Shown: positions 23,134 through 36,678, numbered from the stretch's first letter. The stretch: DNA of 64,000 nt from Niveomyces insectorum RCEF 264 (GCA_001636815.1 AZHD01000002.1:1899313-1963312); one strand, 5' to 3'. The notes: generated by a model from the sequence alone, not told the origin. Translations and numbers: made by a program.

Positions 23134-26100
23134 CGCTGCTGATTTCCTCTGGAAGAAACCGTTAAATTTGGTTTGGCAAAGATACAAACCGCAGAGATGG
23201 CTTTTTTCTCTTGATATTTGACTCTCACTTCACGTGCATCGGCAAACTATTGTGAAGCTGGAGATGAAGTAGGAAAGAAAGAAGGAAAGAAAAAATTCAA
23301 GAAAAATTCAAAAAAAAGACTGGGACGGAAGCGTAGAAGAAGAAGAAAAAACAACGAAACGTTTGATTACTGTGCCGAAAAGGAATGCATGGGCGCCCGA
23401 ATCAATGTGTCTATGTGTCTCTATATATAAACAGAGAACTAAGATATCCGTCGTCTATATAAAATAGATGAACAAGAGGCCACTCTTGGAAATGAAGGGT
23501 AGGGTCAGCCGGATGCAGCAAAGAGACATGAACCCGCCAAGAAGGAAAAAATCAAGAGAACGGAGACCAAACGAGACGCCGACAAGCCATCGTCGCCGCG
23601 TCCGTCCCAACCAGGTGGGTATGGCGGCTGGCGAGGTCTACGGAGATGACAGAACACAAAAGTAGAAGAAAGAAGGGGGGGAAATGGATGGATGCCACTT
23701 TGGATAGGCAAACGAACGGACAGCCGTCTCTCATGTCCCTCTCTTCGTCTCCTTTCCGCCCACACTACTTTGTTTCGGGTTGTCTACTACATCTGCTCGC
23801 CGCAAAGTTGCAGCAATATTGCTTTCTAGCTTTCTATATTGACCATCAACTGCAGACAGATTATTCGGACCGCATTTTCTTTTAGCGAAGATAAACGGGG
23901 AGAAGGGAAAAAATAAAATAAAAATAAAATAAAAAGGTAAGGAAAGAGGGGAGAAAAGGGAGGGTGGTAGAAGTGACGGCGGCACGGTTGGGATTCGCCG
24001 CCGGCCCTTTTACCATGTTGGTCAGAATCGAAGACGATTCCTTTGCCCAGGAGAAGGTCCGCCTTGTGTGTCCTTCATCTCCGTCGTATGCTACCCCGGC
24101 TCAACTCTCGCCTTGGTTCTCCGCATCGTTCCCGGCGGTAGGTTGGGTACAATTCTTTTTTTTTCTTTTTTTTTTTTTCAATTTAGCCGGAGGGTGATTA
24201 ATACGGGTTCGTGGTCGTCTGTTCGCGCCCGTTTCCACACGTGGACTGATAATGGCGCATCCTGTAGTTCCGGGGTTTTTCCGTGATTTTTCTATTTCCT
24301 TGTTTTCTTTTGTTTTCCCCCAGCACCGCTCTTCCAGTCTTGTCGTCTCGGTGCCACACGGCAAGGCCGTGCCTTGTTTGCCATTCTGGTTGGGCGCTTG
24401 GAACCAACAGCATCTTCCCCACAAGATGAATATCGACAGTCTGGATGGTTGTTTGAATGAAAACACCTCCATGTTTGTTGTTTGCCATTTTTCTTTTTGT
24501 TCTAGACGCGCAGCTTCTCCACACTCACGGCAAAAGGCGTGCAAACCACGGCCGAGTCGTTGGTTATATGTTAAAGGATAAGTGCATGTGAGGACGTGAG
24601 CGATCGCCACAACAGATTCAAAACTACTTCGTCTACCTGGGGAAATGGATGGTGTGCTTTGTGTAAGTCGTATACTCGGTGTGTTGGGGCGGCGAGATGC
24701 GTTCGAACGCATGAGCTGACCATGGCGAACTCTTTAACGGCCTTGCCCTTGTCTCTCTTCATTTATATCGTCCTTTGCCTCCTCGTTTTTCTTTTCTTCT
24801 CCCCGGAATCTCTGATGATGGTTTGTGTTTCCATTACTCACCAACAAACATCGGGTAATGCCCATTCTTCTGTCTATCGGCTCCTCCGCAAAAAGCGGCA
24901 AAATTCGCAACCGAAACCGCCCGCAAAGACACAACTGTCGACGACGGTTTGTCTTTGTTTTGGCCCTGCTTGACCAGAGATTTTTGTTTTTTGCCTCAGA
25001 GATCAATTGCTCTCTCTTACCTTTTTCTTTTTTTGCATGTCCTTTTCTCCTCTTTCGGGCACAAGGCATTGAAGACGGGAGAGCGTCGTAGTAAGACGCA
25101 ATCTGGCCTTGGCGAAGCTGCCGGCGCCACCCTCCATTTTTTTTCTCTTTTTCCTCTGCGGCTACTTCTTTCCTATTCTTGATTTTTTTTTTTTGGCCTT
25201 TCGGTTGATTTTGCTCGGCCACCTCCCTTCCACTTCACCCAAAGTGTAAATGCTACTCCGTGCCGAGATTGGCAACGCGTCCCGGCAACCGTATTTTTCC
25301 ACTCCATATTAACGCAGATTTTCCATCTTTTTTTGTTCTCGTTCTCTGGCTTTTTGAAAGTGAGGCACAAAGTGAGACAAAAAAGTGGTGACTGCTTCGT
25401 CGCTTCAAGTTTCCTCAGATATCATAATCCTTGTCTTTGTAGGTTGAATTTTTTTTGTCTCGTGCTTTGCTTTCAGCACACATGTTAACCCCACAAAACG
25501 ACGATCTCGGCAGCGGCTGTGCCACAAGCCGACATGAATGCCCCAAAACAAAATTCAAAATTCAAAGGAAACGGGATTCTGGTGATGGTCACTTGTACTG
25601 TCGGTATAAACTAAGTTAACCTATAATTTTACTAATATGAATAGAAAAAAACATCTCCCCCTATCTATATAGGAAACAAAAAGAAAAAAAGGGAATCAGT
25701 TTGGGGTTGCAGTGCCTAGGAAACCGTAAAGCGTAGAATATCAAGCCCTAAAACGAAAGACTAAGATACGTAATGGCATCCTCAGAGAAGGCAAAAATAA
25801 GACAGGAACGTCGGACAGCAGAAGTAGTCGTTATCATTTTGGCTGCTTTAGAAGCTTACCGAAAAATGAAACTGGCGGGTAAACGGACCACACACGCGGC
25901 CAAGGTATGGGGATTTCTGTTCGATTTCAAGAGCGTCGGTTTTTTTACCAGTTTTCTTTTCAGTTTTTTTTCTAAGAGCTCGCAAGCAGAAATGCCTACC
26001 CATATCGAGCAGGCCAACTATTGTACAGTAAAAACGGAAAGTAAATTTCCAAGAACGAAAGGAAATTAGAATCTGCCCCTGTTGTTCATGTGGCCTACGA

Positions 26101-26994
26101 TGGATGGGAAAAAGCGCACGCAGTGCACATGAGAAAGGAAACAGGCAATGCCAGAAAAAAGACAACAGCAAAACCAACAGACATAGTGAGGCGCAGAACA
26201 ATATATGAAATTAGAAAAATAATATGAACAAGCTTAAACGAACCTGATTGATTTTACTCAAGTTGATTACACTTGTGGTTGTTGGTTCTGTCTCGTACGA
26301 GTCATACGAAAATTGAACAACGGCAGATGCCAGGACAAGCTGTGCCGTATCGGCCGTTTGTCTTTGCCGCCATCGCGTTGCGGCTTGCTCAAGAAGCACG
26401 CCGAAAGGTCTGTTCAATTGTATGCTTAAACAAGGCAGCCGAACCAGCTAGCCGCCGTCCTCTTGCCCGAGACATGTGTCTCAATATTGCCATTACTATC
26501 GGGAAGTGTGTTGGTTTTGTTGTTTGTTGGTGGCCATCTGCAGCTTTCAGCCTGCGAACTGCGCAGTAAATGATGACAACGTAGGTGTGTTGGGGGAGGA
26601 TTGGAAAAAAAAGGACCGAGGGTAAGAAATATGTTGGAAAAAAGTGCCACGACAACGTTGAGAACGGAGAGAAGGCTAGCGCGAGGCTGCCGCCGATAGG
26701 CTAGTGTATGCTTAGCAAGTGCAGGGAAGTTGTTGCTAGTAAAGGTCGGATTAACTTTCCAGCGGATGTGGCGTCCGCTTTCCTGCGAAAGCGATAACGC
26801 CACTAGCGCCTAGCTCTTCTACGTTCTAATCATCGCGAAATGTCGACGTTGATCCGAAAGTTCGAACTTTACCAAGCACATAATTCAAAGGCCAAAAAAC
26901 GCTGAATCTTTGATCCTCCCTTTCTCTCAATACACGTTTCATACCGACCGTTTTTGTTGTTGTTGTCTCCGCGGAAGACGCGCAAACCGACGAC
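23134..26994. other. 3.9-kb divergent intergenic region
   Basis: The transporter and YJU2 point away from each other across this segment. It contains pyrimidine-rich and A-rich tracts and many short frames, none with recognisable protein sequence. A 48-codon spliced candidate at 24015-24201 was considered and rejected. I see no tRNA or other RNA gene. Confidence 0.5.
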
Positions 26995-28147
26995 ATGTCT
27001 GAGCGCAAAGTATTGGTAAGTTTTTACTCTTTTCCCTTCCGGAGGTTGGTCTTACGCGGCGTTTGCTAATTTTACGATATCTTCTAGACAAAATACTACC
27101 CGCCGGACTTCGATCCAAGCTCGCTCACCCGGCGGCGCACAAAGCCGAAGCAGGCTGGCCCGGTCGTCCAGGTTGTGCGGCTGATGGCACCGATGAGCAT
27201 GCGGTGCATGCGGTGTGGCGAGGTCCGTTGAACTGGCAAAGTGCGGAAAGACTTGATAGAAACAAGTAGCTAACTGGTGACGGTACAGTACATCTACAAA
27301 GGCCGTAAATTTAAGTGAGTTTTTTTCTCCTCCTCTTCCGATTCACCTTCCGATTCGTTGTTTCTTCCAGGACCTTCTTATTAACCCCCTGATTAGCGCG
27401 CGCAAAGAAAGTCCCGACGAGAAGTACCTCGGCATCCAGATCTACCGTTTCTACATCCGCTGCACCCGCTGTAGCGCCGAAATCATCTTTCGCACCGACC
27501 CCAAGAACCAAGACTACGCCATCGTGTCCGGCGCCAAGCGCAACATCGAGCCGTGGCACCAGAGCGTCGAGGAAACCGACGAGCAGCGCCTCGACCGGCT
27601 TGAGGCCGAGGAGGCCGAGGCTGCGGGCGAGGCAGTCGCCGACCAAAACCGCATGGAGGAGCTCGAGGCGAAGACGCTGGAAGCGAAGCGCGAAATGGAC
27701 GTGGCCGATGCGCTCGACGAGATCCGCACGCGCAACGCGCGCATCGCCCGCGCCGACCACCGTGACCACCTAGAAGCAGTCGCGCTGGCGCGGCCGGCCG
27801 ATGAAGAGGAGCGACAGCGGCAGCAAGACCGGGAAGACGAAGAGGCAGCGCGGCAGGCATTTGCGGCGGCGGCGGCGGCGGCGGCCACCACTCCTGCTCA
27901 AGAGGCGGGGGCAGTAGACGGTGCAGTGTCCGAGGACGATGAGGACGGCCTGCCTTCGTGGCTGCAAAACGGCAAGAAGTCCGACAGCGGAAAACTCAAT
28001 GGTGGTAGCAACACGTCCACGACGCCATCACCACCGGCGGCGCCAGAGCCGGCAAGTATGGCCGTGCCCAGTTTTAAGCGGCAGGTCAAAAAGAAAAAGG
28101 ACCATGCTGCTTTGCTTGGTATCAAGAAGAAGCCGGCATTGGTGTGA
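26995..28147 (+). CDS. YJU2: YJU2/CWC16-type splicing factor
   Basis: Four exons: 26995-27015, 27088-27222, 27289-27314 and 27397-28147; 310 residues. The start MSERKVLTKYYPPDFDPS is the hallmark of YJU2 (CCDC94). A zinc-binding set follows, CMRCGE and later CTRC, separated by YIYKGRKFNARKE, which appears only after removing introns 2 and 3. Family role: a step-one factor that joins the spliceosome with the Prp19 complex and promotes branching; nuclear. The second intron has donor GTCCGT, outside the usual GTRNGT pattern, but gives the only join that matches the family; its branch GCTAAC and acceptor CAG are normal. The middle is a long charged coiled coil, with an Ala run near residue 225, and the C-terminus ends in a basic KKKKDHAALLGIKKKPAL segment. 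Confidence 0.93.
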
Positions 28148-29104
28148 GGACTAGACTGGGGTGCGGCAGACTGTCTTATTATTGGGTTATAAAATTGCAT
28201 ACCGGCAGGGCGTTTAGAGGCGGCGATGGTCACATTTTAGCGACTGTACTTAAGGTCTACATTCAATGAAAACAGGAACGATTGACGGATGCGACCTTTT
28301 GGGTTACGTCTTCTACTTTATGCGTGTTCAGAAAGTATACCCTTTGTTTTCTTCAACAACAGCAACTATCTGTGGCGGTCCCTTACTTTTTGCTTGCGTT
28401 CTATGTTTTGCCCACAAAAGTGCCGCACGTGACACATAATGGCTTTAGATTTACATGCACGCAGATTAGTAATATGACCCGCCGCCTCCTCGCCCGTTTG
28501 CGCCAGCCGATAGGCCGCTGAAGTGATAGCTGGCTGGCTGCGCATTTTACTGGAGAGTTATCTGTTCCCAGATCCATCCGACATCACCAAAGGCAAAGGA
28601 CAACAACACACTCGGTCGGCGGCAGCAAGACGACCACGGACGACTACAGATGCCGTGGACCATACAAATGCTGTGAGATGGTTGCAGAGGGTTGCAAAAA
28701 GCCGCGCTTCCTTCGGAAGTGTTTGCCAACCACATATTTCTCCTGTTTATGCCCCTGAGCAAAACATCGCGACGCCCAACAAGAACCTCGACGTCAACCA
28801 TCTCCTCCCTCGTTTTATACCGCGCAACTCCGAAGGAGCAGCTTGCTGCAATGCCTTGTTTTGTATAGATGCTTCTTATTGTGTTAGGATACCCCAGTGG
28901 CCCTGTTCCTTTCGCTTAGGCATTTAGTTTTGTTGCTCTTTTTCCTTCTTCCTTTTTTTTATTTTTTCTTTATCTGCTGCTGTGCGCTTCAGGTTTTCTC
29001 TGTTTTTCCTTTTTTCTTTTATACTACTCTATTTTTGCGCTATTGTGAATGCCAGACGCTCGTCGAATGCGCGCATTGACGGGTTTCTCGCGAGCCACAG
29101 GCAA
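28148..29104. other. Intergenic region and probable RICTOR leader
   Basis: A 957-base segment between YJU2 and the RICTOR start. The 120 bases before the RICTOR ATG are T-rich and stay open in frame but lack an ATG. No gene is visible. Confidence 0.5.
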
Positions 29105-32100
29105 ATGGCTGGACCTCCCACCATGCTGAGCGCCTCGGCAACGCCTACTCAAAAGTCATTTGCCTCTCAGCAGGTGCCCGGCTCCACATCGATCAATCCT
29201 CCGAGGGTCAGTCTTGACCGCGATGGCCTTCAAATCCCCGCCTCCTCCAATACACCTGGGTCTGTCAATGGCCGCAATCTTGCGGCCTCGGCGGTGATGT
29301 TCGGTCCCAGGGGTGGTTCCTTCAACCCGTCTCCAGCACCGGGCAGCTTTGTTTCGGAGTTGCGGGGCCAGGTACCAACATCGCGCGCCGGTTCGAGATT
29401 GGACACGTATGGCTTGGAAAAGGCGCTAGACCTGGAAGAAGATGATGGCCGTGGCCATGGCGACAACGGCAGCGGCGGCGGCGGCGGCGGCACCATGGTC
29501 GAACCATCGCTCACGGCACTGCGCGATCTCCTCAATCGAGAGTTGAAGATCAAGGAAGGCAGCGAGAACATGCTTGAAGCGTTGAACAGCAAAAAGGCAA
29601 AGCAGTACAAGGAGCAGCGCCAGCGGGTCGAGGCCGAGCTGCACTCATCGAACTTACGGATCAAGGAGTTGCGGCAAAGGATCAGCTACTCCCAGCGGCC
29701 TCGCCCGGCTCCTACCACCCCCACGGGATCTCGCACCAACCCATCGCCGCTGGCGATGATGAACGGCTTGCGGTCACCAGCAGACACGTCTCGCAGCGGA
29801 GCCGGCTCTGATATCGAAGAACAAACCGAGTCTCCCACATACGTCCTGGCAGACATTCTCCAGGCGTTGGAGCTGGAAGGCATGCCTCCCGAATACTACG
29901 TCGCCCGCGCAAACAGCCTCGTCGATTTGTTCAAACGCCACCCCAACTTGAAGTACGACCTCGTCTGGCCCGTTTTCGGTTTGCGCATCCAGAGCATGCT
30001 CTTGAGCGACAGCAGAGAAATTGTCGCTGCTGCTTATCGTATGACGCGCTATGCCATATCCGATGCCTCCTCTCTGAGAAAAATCAGGGCACTCAATACC
30101 GACTATCTGGTTATTCTCTCCTTGATCAAAGACCGAAAGGCCGATCTGGAGCGAGAACAAGCCCTCAAGTTTGTGCGCGCCTTTTTGGATGCCAAAGATG
30201 GCGTCCGCGAACTATCCAGGGCGGTTGTCCGGACCATCGCCGCAGTTGCCGAGCATACGGACGACAGGTTGCGACCCATTTGCTTGGAAACGCTGGCCGA
30301 AATTCTAGTGCGGGATTCGCGCCTCCTCATCGCGTCTGGTGGTTTGGCCTCTCTGTCTGATGCTCTAGCCGAAGGCGCGTACAAAGCCCCCGAAAGCTTA
30401 GCATCGGCCGTTTTGTTTCTCTTGGATGCTCCACAGCGCAGAAAGTACTTGCGCGCCGGATACGAATTGGAGGTTTTGTTTACTGTCTTCACCGATCAGT
30501 TCTTGTCCAGCGAGACAGTTTTGAGGCAGAATGCAAAAGCCATTGCCTCTGCGCTAAAAACCTGGCCTGGCATTATGAGCTTGTCCATGTACGACTTTCG
30601 AGCCATCCGGTCACTCGTGGCGAGCCTAGCGCTGCCCAGCGCCGCCGTCCGGGAAACCATCATCGAGCTCGTATACGCCCTCCTGCGCATCAAGTCGCCC
30701 GCGTGGGCGACTTCATTTCTGGCCGGGCGCCGCTTGACGACGTATGGTCGTGTGGCAAGCCTGAAGTCTGCTCTCCCAAAGGGCGCTGCGTTGTCGTATG
30801 CGGACGACGACGGCGGCGAACAGAATTTTGTCGAGCACTATACGGCTCTTTTGCTGGCCGTGTTCATCAATGCGGGCCTGCTACCGCGCTTGTTGCATCT
30901 AACCCAGGAGACCGACAATCTGACGCTGAAAAGGAAGTCGACTCTCCTCATTGGCGAAATTCTTCGGTTGGCAAGCCGGCTGCTGCCGCCGTCGTGGAGC
31001 AATGAACTGCAATTGCTGCCTGAGCTGTTTGCCGCCGCCACGCGGTTCCAGGACGAATCCCATTTTACCGCGACGGGGACGGTGTATCAAATTAGCAGCG
31101 TCAGCAAGACCCTGTACCGGTCTTCTCCGTCGTACTGGGCTGCCGAGGGGGGGTTGCCAAGCAACAGCTTCGACTTCGCTTTGCTGGACGAGCAGCCCAA
31201 GACGGGCGCCAACCTGAGTTTTGACGAAGCCACTTTTCGGCAGTTGCAGCTGGAATCTGGCGTTTTGGGCAGCTCCAACTTTCTCAAGTGGAACTGGGAC
31301 GTTATCTTGAAGATCATCGAGGGTCCGCTCACCAATGGGAAGAGACTCGAGGAAGCGATCCGCGCATCCAAGTTTGTGAAGCGGCTCATGAGCTTCTACC
31401 GGCCGTTCAAGTACAAATTTTCGGACATCAAAAGTACGCGGGGCACGCAGAAGTACGTTCGTGTGGGGTGTGCTTTGTTTCACACGCTCCTTCAAACCCT
31501 TGAAGGTTTTCGCTACCTGGGCGACAGCAAGCTGTTGAGGCAGATAGCCGAGTGCCTGGCGCAATGTGACCCGGTGAGTGTTTCTGCGTCTACATCTTCC
31601 GCTTTTTGCGGTTCTTTTCTGTCTAGGCCTTTTTGCGTTTGTCGACATCCAGCTAACACTGTATAACTCTCTCTTTGTTCAGACAAGTGGTATAACCGCA
31701 CAATACCCCATGTTTGCCAAGGACCGGCTCACCGACACCCTTTGCGGAGGCTATCTTCCGCTAATTGGGGTATTAAGTAGCGATCCCCGTGGCCTGCAGA
31801 TGATGGAGCGGTGGCGGATGTTCAATATGATGTATCACATTGTCGATTTGAAGCAGCGTCCGGATCTGATCAAGCTGCTTTTGTCCAACTTCGACTATAC
31901 GTTAAACGGCCACCAACGCGTGCTTTTGTCAAAGGCGTTGACCGCCGGCACGAAAGACATTCGCATACACGCAACCAATGTGTTGCGAAAATACGCCGTG
32001 CGGTCTCCATCTGTGACGTCGTTCGGTCCCAATGTTGGCGATTCCAAGTGGGCTATCCAGCTGCTTGTCACGCAACTGTACGATCCCGAAATCGAAGTTT

Positions 32101-33509
32101 GCGCTACTGCAGTGAAAATCCTGGAAAAGGCTTGCAATAACAAGAACTCGCTGGAGTTCATTGTCGAGTGCAGGCCGGCACTGGACCATTTAGGCGAGAT
32201 TGGGGCGCCCCTTCTCCTACGGTTTTTGTCGACCTCCATTGGATACCATTATCTTGATGGCCTCGATTACATTAGCAACGAAATGGACGACTGGTTTCTG
32301 GGCCGCAACGACGCCTACGTTGATCTGATCGAAGCAAGTCTGGCGCGTGCTTTCGTCGAGAGCTCCGACGAGCAGGCGGGACGGATGGCTGTGTTTGCCG
32401 ACGAAAACGATGCAGACACGGATGCGCACATCCCGCCCCATTTCTACCGCGAACTCACCCGCACGGAGGAAGGTTGCCGGCTTTTGCGGGAGAAGGGCCA
32501 TTTCGACGAATTCGCTGCGACGATCCGCGATTACGGCATGCAGACGGGGGACCCAGAGATGGCCACCAAGGTGAAAGGCTGTCTCTGGGCGGTTGGCAAC
32601 GTCGGCGCTATGGAGCTCGGCGCACCGTTTCTCGAGAGCTGCGAGGTAGTCGAAGATATTGTCAAGATTGCACAACGCCACGAGGTCATGAGCATGCGCG
32701 GCACGGCCTTTTTCGTCCTCGGCCTCGTCTCACGCTCTCTGCATGGTTTGGAAATTTTGTCCGAATTCGGTTGGGATTCCAACACCAGCGCGCTCGGCGC
32801 GTCCCTGGGGTTCTGCATTCCGACGGACTTGTCGCAGCTGTTTTCTTTGGCTCCCTGGAAGCACGAGGCGGTTACGTCCATTCAACTGCCAGCGTCTCAG
32901 AAGACGGAGACGCTCGTTTTACCAGCGGTACCGTTCCGGCCAAGGTCGCCATCGTTGCCCGATGTAGGGGTGCCGGTGGTTGATGAGTCGGTATTAGCCG
33001 GCCTGCCGGGTGCGACAGTTTTGGACAGGGATCCAACAAACACGCGGATTCTGGAGCTGGTGATTGACCTGGGCAACGTCGTACTCTTCAAGCGGGCCGC
33101 CAGGGAGCTTTATCAAATCAAGCAAAAGAAGGGGGCTGCAGCGTTCAGCCAGCCTCGGCTGTTCCGAAAGGTTTTGTCGCTGCTTGAAAGCCGACACTAC
33201 CGGCTACCCATTCGGCGCATGGTGTTGGAGCTTTTCGAGAAAAGCGTCTTGAAGAGCATTGTCTTCGACATCAAAGAGGATGACGACGAGGACGACGACG
33301 AGGACGAGGAAGACGAGGAAGATGAGAACGATGATGACGCCGACGACGACCCGGGCGACGTGAGGGGCATGGAGAAGGGCTCGGACGCCAACGATGACGA
33401 AGGGGGCAGCAGCTCTGGCGATGAGCAACGGACCGAGAGGCAAAGGAGCATCAGCGATCCTGTAGACCTACAAAGGCGAGCTACGGCGAGGCGTCGAAAA
33501 GCTGGATAG
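29105..33509 (+). CDS. AVO3: RICTOR/AVO3/Ste16 homolog, TORC2 subunit
   Basis: Two exons: 29105-31573 and 31683-33509; 1,431 residues, with one 109-base intron (donor GTGAGT). The start is the first ATG in a frame that is open further upstream, so an earlier exon cannot be excluded. Order of domains: a disordered N-terminus; a coiled HR1-like helix at about 135-195 (LNRELKIKEGSENMLEAL); the helical RICTOR N-terminal repeat at about 265-620; the middle domain at about 720-805 (SNFLKWNWDVILKIIEG); a RasGEF-N-like part just after the junction (CGGYLPLIGVLSSDPRGL); and the RICTOR V domain at about 1079-1170 (ELTRTEEGCRLLREKGHFDEF, GCLWAVGNVG). An acidic run lies near 1357-1390. In the family it is the defining scaffold of TOR complex 2 at the plasma membrane, controlling AGC kinases, actin and lipid homeostasis. 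Confidence 0.93.
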
Positions 33510-34052
33510 CTAGGATTTGGTCATTTTAAGGGTATATTTTTATTTCGTCCTGGGGAGTTTTGTTTTTTTCTTTTCTTTACTTTGACCCGGTCATGTTGAA
33601 ATCGGATGGAACAGGTATACACAACTATTGGGATATAGTGGCGTTGAATGCATCAGCCAGAAACCTCTGTCTTATATTCTGGAAAGTCTGTCTCGAACGA
33701 AAGATTCTCTATATAGGTGCCAAAGGAAAAACCATGTTGCAGTGACAGACGTACGTGTATGTCTTGTGTAGATGACCGCTAGCAAACAGTGGCCAACTGT
33801 GAGTTCAGATTACGTGAGAGAAGCCGAACCCCACACAAACAAGACTGCACTATTTTTTACCTTGGAAGACGCATAGGGAAAAACGGGGTATGGAGTTCTC
33901 ACGGAGTTTGGGGGGGATAGATAGCTCAACGACCCGCTAGGCCAGCGAGCAACGCCGTTCTTTTGTTTTTTTTTTTGAAAAAAAAATCAAACAAAAAATT
34001 CATTTGACAAGCAGTTCTTGCACTTCAAAGTTATACCAAGCCGTTCTTGAAT
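33510..34052. other. Intergenic region, 543 bases
   Basis: This lies between RICTOR and the THI20 start and carries the THI20 promoter. T and A runs occur at about 33961-34000. I looked for a thiamine-pyrophosphate riboswitch core (CTGAGA plus partner) and saw none. Confidence 0.5.
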
Positions 34053-36678
34053 ATGAATTCTAGGAGAATCCTAGTCATCGCTGGCTCGGACAACTCCGGC
34101 GGCGCGTACGTATAAGGAGACACTCATGTCCTGGTTTTTGACGGAAAACGGCCAGATAATGCGACGCAGAGGCTGACTTTATTTTACATGTTTCGGGTCG
34201 GTGCAAGCACAGAGGCCTTGAAGCAGACCAAAAGGTCATTGCCGCGCATGGCTGCTACGCCATGACGGCCACCACGGCGTTGACGGCCCAGAACACGCTC
34301 GGGGTGTACGGCATACATCCCATCCCAACGGCCTTTCTCAAACAGCAACTAGACGCTTGTTTTGACGACATCGGAGTTGATGTTGTGAAAACAGGTAAAG
34401 CCTTGCCGCCGCAGTCTATGTGGAGAAGACAGGGAATGTGGTTTTTCTTTTTTGTCCGCCTTTCTGCTTTCTGCTGACCCCGAATCGAACATTAAAGGAA
34501 TGCTGGCATCGGCCGCGACCATCGACCTAGTTGCTGATACCCTCAAGCAGCGTGCCGTAGCAAAGGCAGTGGTCGATCCGGTAAGTAGGGGAAGAAAAGG
34601 AACCCGCCAACAGAAAACGACAAACACGGTGAAGGACCGGCGCTGAAAACCCACGCCACTTTTCCAGGTCATGGTTGCTACGACGGGTGCGTCGCTGCTC
34701 CCTGCTGACGCAACAGCGAGCTTTACGAACCTAGCACGGTTGGCGTACGTCTTGACACCCAACCTGCCAGAACTGCGAAAACTTTTGAACTGCAGCGACG
34801 ACGTAGCGTGCGTCGCCGATCTCGAGCGTCTGGCTCAGGTGGCTCGTCAGAGGCTGGGACCGACATGGCTCTTGGCAAAAGGTGGCCATCTGCCGTTCAA
34901 GAAGAACCACGAGGTCGCGAGGACGGACCAAGAACGAGAGGTGATCGTCAACGTCCTCGTGGGCCCCGACGGGCAGTCCTACCAGATTGAGAGCGACTAC
35001 CAAAACTCACGGAACACGCACGGGACGGGCTGCTCGTTGGCATGTAAGTTTTGCAAAAGACCTAGATCGATCAACAGCAAACCGGCTATCGAAAAAAGAC
35101 ATAAATCGCCAAAGTTGTACGGTGAGACGTGCTGACCAAATACCCCCTGTCAGCGGCTATCGCCTCCAACCTAGCCAAAGGCATGGACGTCTACCCGGCT
35201 GTGAAGGCGGCGTGCCGATACATTGAGGCGGCCATTCGCTACGCGCCAGACCTTGGACGCGGTCACGGCCCTCTCAACCACTTCCATTCCGTCTCTTCGT
35301 TGCCGTTTTCGCGCGGGCATTTTCTTGAATACGTCCTGAACAGACCCGACGTGGCCGGCTTGTGGCATCGTTTCGTGAACCACCCCTTCGTCAAGGCGCT
35401 TGGAAGTGGAAGCCTGCCGATGGAGTCCTTCAAGGGCTACCTCATCCAGGATTATCTCTATTTGGTACGTGTGCTGGGCGGCGGCGATTCACCCGCCAAG
35501 CAAGTTTGCGCCAAACCAGCGTAAAAAATGCAAGAAGAAGAAGAAGAAGCAATGGCAGGGCTGACAAAAACATCTTTGACAAACAAGGTACATTTTGCAC
35601 GAGCCAATGCATTGGCCTCCTACAAGTGCAAAGACATGAAGGGTATCACTGCTGTGCGTATAATATTTCCACCTCTCACTCTGGGCGACGAACATCTGTT
35701 TTAAGAAACCAACTCTCGATTAGAACGGGGATTTTCCGCTTATGACTGACCTCTTGTCTTCGCGTTACAGGGTGCCGCTTTGGTGCAACAGTTGGAGAAT
35801 GAGATGCGTCTCCACGTTCAATTCTGTGCCGACTTTGGCATCTCGAGAGACGACATGGAAGCAGCAGAGGAGAAGACCGGTAAGTCTTTTTCTTCTCTAC
35901 TAGCATATGTCAACTCCCCGTGTTTCAGCCACCCGCTTTTGTTCTGCCGCGACTGATCGGATGTGGTTCTTTATAGCATGTACTGCGTACAGTCGGTACG
36001 TCTTGGATATCGGGCAGTCCGAGGACTGGTTTGCCCTCCAGATAGCCCTCACACCCTGCGTCGTCGGTTACGGGGCTGCTGCCCGCGCAATCCACGAAGA
36101 CCGAGACGCGACAAAGCGAGACGGTAACCCGTATCTGAAGTGGGTGCAGAATTACGTCGACGACAACTACTTGGCCGCGGCCAAAACGACGATGGGTACG
36201 TTGTGTTAGAAGGAGAAACGAGGTTCGCGTGGAGACAACCTACCTGAAAACGTGCCCCCCCCCAACGTTCATGGCATCTCCTTTTCCTATCTCGACTGAC
36301 AAACGTACCAGACCTAATCGAAGAGCACGCCGTCTTGCAGTCGCCCTCCAGGATAGAAGAGCTTGTAGAAATATTCAAGCATTCGACCAAGGTGTGTAGT
36401 TTGCCCTCACATTCACTTTCTGTCTCCCTTTCATCCCCACGTTACCTCGATACAACGGCACGTTCATGTCGTTTTCTTTCGTCACTCCTGTCTTGTCTTT
36501 TTTTTTCATTCCTGGTTTTCTTTTTTCTTCTTTTTGTCCACTTTCCTCACGGGTTCCATTGTAATTCCGCGAGACTGTTAAAAGCTAAACGACTCAACCC
36601 TAAAACTAGATGGAAATTGCATTCTGGGAGATGTACAGTTTTGAATCGGATGCCGGGAAAGGGACACACGAGGAATAG
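34053..36678 (+). CDS. THI20: Bifunctional HMP/HMP-P kinase and thiaminase II (THI20 type)
   Basis: Ten exons: 34053-34105, 34213-34394, 34498-34580, 34668-35043, 35154-35464, 35588-35653, 35771-35879, 35977-36195, 36312-36391 and 36610-36678; 515 residues. The N-terminal half is a ThiD-type kinase (RRILVIAGSDNSGGAGLEAD; VKTGMLASA; VVDPVMVATTG; NTHGTGCSLASAIASNL, with the anion-hole GTGC) that phosphorylates hydroxymethylpyrimidine and its monophosphate for thiamine synthesis. The C-terminal half, from about residue 300, is TenA/THI-4-like (ESFKGYLIQDYLYL), with the likely catalytic Cys at about 395 in TACTAYSRY and a Glu in the final FWEMYSF, fitting thiaminase II salvage activity. The last intron is 218 bases, leaving a 23-codon final exon. 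Fusion of the two domains in this order is usual for fungal THI20/21/22. Confidence 0.93.

Noticed and set aside
24015..24201. Small two-exon ORF (MLVRIEDDSFAQEKVRL) with a good ACCATG context
   Set aside because: The needed 49-base intron lacks a branch site, and the protein would be 45 residues with no known relatives.
24660..24725. tRNA-like GTTCGAAC motif on either strand
   Set aside because: No acceptor, D-arm or anticodon arm can be folded around it; the same holds for similar words near 44500.
33510..36678. Thiamine-pyrophosphate riboswitch in or before THI20
   Set aside because: No CTGAGA-type core with its partner motif was found in the leader or introns by eye.
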